From Pedobacter cryoconitis (GTDB taxonomy: Bacteria; Bacteroidota; Bacteroidia; Sphingobacteriales; Sphingobacteriaceae): DNA of 64,000 bases. Positions 62,417 to 64,000 of this stretch are shown one piece after another. The position numbers and the translations under genes were made by a program. The stretch covers positions 124,001 through 188,000 of the forward strand of contig NZ_JACHCE010000009.1 of the NCBI RefSeq assembly GCF_014200605.1, written 5' to 3'. Numbering within the stretch: the stretch's first letter is position 1; each line of letters begins with the position of its first letter. The notes below the pieces were generated by a model. That model was not told where the DNA came from. It worked only from the letters and a program-made list of their open reading frames with translations, and made no database searches.

Positions 62417-62443
62417 TTCATTATTCAGTGCATGAATAATGAA
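62417..62443 (-). promoter_or_regulatory. intercistronic hairpin after the first pilin gene
   Basis: 11-bp perfect stem TTCATTATTCA / TGAATAATGAA with a five-base loop, eight bases after the first pilin stop. No T-tract follows, so it is not a simple terminator; it may protect or process the mRNA and set pilin ratios. Confidence 0.55.
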
Positions 62444-62451
62444 TATTATAT

Positions 62452-62955
62452 TTAGTTATAATTAATGATCACATCGAAGGGAGTGGCCGAAGTATAATGG
62501 CCTGTAGGCTGGTCTGGTGCCACATTTAAGGTAGCGCCAACATTAAGTGTGAGCGGATCAGACAGACTGCCGGTTTCGGCAGGGAGGCTCTTGAAGTTGT
62601 CGACAATAATATGGGTATTGCCAGCTGCAGTGGCCATTGTGTAAGAAGGAAGGGTAACTGAATAGGTATAGGAGCCTTGTCCGTCTATTGTAAAAGTTGC
62701 AGTTTCTGCTTTCCCAGGGACAAGTTGTACACCACCTGTGGCTATTCTTGTTTCGGCAGGTGTTAAAACTACTGTACCCGCTATAGTTGTTCCTTTGATC
62801 TCTCCAAAGGTCATGTCAACTATCCTTGAAATACTAACTTGTGTGACAATATTTGCCGATACATTAGCATCAGCTACCACTTGTGCAGAAGATATAGATG
62901 TGGTTAATAAAATGATCAGATATGTGATCCCCGATATAGTTAATATTGGTTTCAT
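62452..62955 (-). CDS. DUF4402 pilin-like subunit (copy A)
   Basis: 167 aa, signal peptide to about 24 (SISSAQ). A more divergent DUF4402 member: ISRIVDMTFGEIKGTTIAGTVVLTPAETRIATGGVQLV, then GQGSYTYSVTLPSYTM, and C-terminal HYTSATPFDVIINYN. It is the first gene of the - strand cluster. The role may be that of an initiating or minor pilin. Confidence 0.83.
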   Translation of the reverse strand: MKPILTISGITYLIILLTTSISSAQVVADANVSANIVTQVSISRIVDMTFGEIKGTTIAGTVVLTPAETRIATGGVQLVPGKAETATFTIDGQGSYTYSVTLPSYTMATAAGNTHIIVDNFKSLPAETGSLSDPLTLNVGATLNVAPDQPTGHYTSATPFDVIINYN

Positions 62956-63294
62956 CTATTCATTTATTTATGTTTTGTCAATTGGAGCCTTTGAGATCAG
63001 AATATGATTAGCTTTTGTGCTTAATAATTATTTTAATCCTATCAGGTTCATGTTTATCTGAATCTTATGTTTTATATGATTACGCTATTTTTGATTGTAA
63101 ACAGTAATGAATATAATAATTTATATTGATATGTACAGGTTTTATTAAATAATAACGGCATCTGCACTCAGATATGATAATACCTCAGTACCGGATCTTA
63201 TTCCCGGATAAAACGGATTTTTTTTTACCGGGTTACCATTATCTTTTAATGAACTATAAAATATGCGGATGACCTGATGAAAGCTAGTAGAATA
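62956..63294. other. intergenic region upstream of the pilus-like operon
   Basis: About 340 bases, very AT-rich. It must contain the operon promoter on the - strand, but no exact TAnnTTTG box was found; TTGACA occurs only 27 bases before the first start codon. No gene is seen. Confidence 0.4.
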
Positions 63295-63382
63295 GGGGTT
63301 GAAACCCCCATTGGAAAGGCCTTGAAAGGACGTTGGAAGGACTTTGGAAGGACCTTGCAAGGCCTCCAGTCCTTTCAACCCC
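63295..63382. repeat. short repeat element: five 11-bp tandem units inside 10-bp inverted repeats
   Basis: Inverted ends GGGGTTGAAA (63295-63304) and TTTCAACCCC (63373-63382) flank five contiguous 11-base units starting at 63311, 63322, 63333, 63344 and 63355, consensus TTGGAAGGACC. The flanks (TAGAATA before, GTTCTAA after) extend the symmetry with one indel. More palindromes of the AAGGCC type follow to about 63426. No protein-coding sense. It has the build of a dispersed palindromic or MITE-like repeat; copies elsewhere would confirm this. Confidence 0.8.
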
Positions 63383-63488
63383 GTTCTAATTGCGCTCCAA
63401 TAGCCTTTTAAGGCCTTTTTAAAGGATAGCTTGAATAGGGCTCATCTGTACCTCTTCACTTGCTGATCAGGGTATAATCCGGTAGATT

Positions 63489-63902
63489 TTACAGGAATTT
63501 TCTGTCCTTACTATCAATTGATATATTGTTGATAGAAGCGAATCGTTTTTGCATCAGGCCATCTGCATTAAACTCCCAGTTTTCATTGCCGTAAGCACGG
63601 AACCATTGTCCGGATTCATCGTGAAATTCATACTCGAACCTGACTGCAATTCTGTTGTCAGTAAATGCCCACAACTCTTTCTTTAATTTATAACCTTGTT
63701 CTTTTTTCCACTTTTCAGTGAGAAATAAAACTACCTCTTCGCGGCCGTTTATAAATTGGTCACGATTACGCCATTCTGTATCCAGCGTATAAACCTGCGA
63801 TACTCTTTGAGGGTCCTGGCTGTTCCAGGCATCTTCACCCTGTTGTACTTTTTGTAATGCGGTTTCCAGGTTAAATGGGGGTAATGGGAATTTCTTTTCC
63901 AT
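63489..63902 (-). CDS. NTF2-like DUF1348 family protein
   Basis: 137 aa from ATG 63902 (MEKKFPLPPFNLETALQKVQ); an in-frame ATG 12 codons upstream gives an unconserved tail (MNNPFKIDRTFY). The DUF1348 signature is strong: QGEDAWNSQDPQRVSQVYTLDTEWRNRDQFINGREEVVLFLTEKW, then ELWAFTDNRIAVRFEYEFHDESGQWFRAYGNENWEF. The cystatin-like cone fold has a cavity that could bind a small ligand; the function is unknown. Single gene. Confidence 0.9.
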   Translation of the reverse strand: MEKKFPLPPFNLETALQKVQQGEDAWNSQDPQRVSQVYTLDTEWRNRDQFINGREEVVLFLTEKWKKEQGYKLKKELWAFTDNRIAVRFEYEFHDESGQWFRAYGNENWEFNADGLMQKRFASINNISIDSKDRKFL

Positions 63903-64000
63903 ATAAAAAGTTCTGTCTATTTTAAAAGGGTTATTCATCTTTGATCAGGTATATTGATGAATAATATTCCACGTTAGACCACACAAATTTACGTACCGGA

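Noticed and set aside
63311..63365. Tandem repeats considered as a CRISPR array
   Set aside because: Units are 11 bases and directly adjacent without spacers, and no cas gene is present.
63145..63378. 77-codon - strand frame beginning MKGLEALQGPSKV
   Set aside because: Its N-terminal part is the translation of the 11-bp repeat element; it is more likely repeat DNA than a gene.

Overview
The window comes from an AT-rich Bacteroidota genome, most likely a Sphingobacteriaceae member close to Pedobacter. This is inferred from gene content: SusC/SusD pairs, a FecI-type sigma factor with FecR, a type IX secretion sorting domain, DUF4402 proteins, Bacteroidota-type promoters (-33 TTTG, -7 TAnnTTTG) and an atpD-atpC pair cut off from the rest of the ATP synthase genes. 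No integrase, transposase or CRISPR array is visible.

Region by region. (1) 1-6888: haem biosynthesis on the + strand (hemD, probably the 3' part of a hemC-hemD fusion; hemB, hemL, hemE, hemJ), with a histidine kinase, an OmpR-type regulator and a TPR membrane protein in the middle. It ends at an unusually long perfect hairpin. (2) 7330-11877: a beta-barrel protein, an orphan ABC ATPase, a small lipoprotein, an astacin-type metalloprotease lipoprotein and a cupin/JmjC-like protein. (3) 12015-26242, - strand: a complete branched-chain amino-acid operon in the order leader peptide, attenuator, ilvE, ilvD, ilvB, ilvN, ilvC, leuC, leuD, a ModF-like double ABC ATPase, leuB, leuA, ilvA. The leader peptide is 27 codons long, is packed with Ile/Leu/Val codons and is followed by a textbook terminator. 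(4) 26699-37886: an FtsX-type permease, atpC/atpD, an RmlD-like reductase, a peroxiredoxin, tRNA-Arg(ACG) with its own promoter, a LytS/LytTR-type two-component pair, a TonB-dependent-receptor-like barrel and a small basic secreted protein.

(5) 38159-52109, + strand: a polysaccharide-utilisation locus (ECF sigma, FecR, SusC with STN domain, SusD, PKD lipoprotein) followed by a consistent enzyme set: an HGSNAT-like transmembrane N-acetyltransferase, a beta-helix lipoprotein, an N-acetylhexosamine-kinase-like protein, a GH109-type alpha-N-acetylgalactosaminidase and a GH114-type endo-alpha-1,4-polygalactosaminidase lipoprotein. Together they suggest a pathway for an alpha-1,4-galactosamine/N-acetylgalactosamine polymer such as fungal galactosaminogalactan or bacterial Pel: cut, import, N-acetylate, release GalNAc, phosphorylate.

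(6) 52229-62955, - strand: what looks like a divergent chaperone-usher pilus system, rarely discussed for Bacteroidota. It has three DUF4402 pilin-like subunits (two of them near-identical, at opposite ends of the cluster), a fourth related subunit, a PapD-like chaperone, an usher-like outer-membrane protein with a C-terminal SPOR-like domain, and three large secreted surface proteins, one with a type IX sorting domain. (7) 63295-63382 is a short element of five 11-bp tandem repeats between 10-bp inverted repeats, followed by an NTF2-like (DUF1348) gene.

Functions are assigned by motif recognition only; no database search was run.
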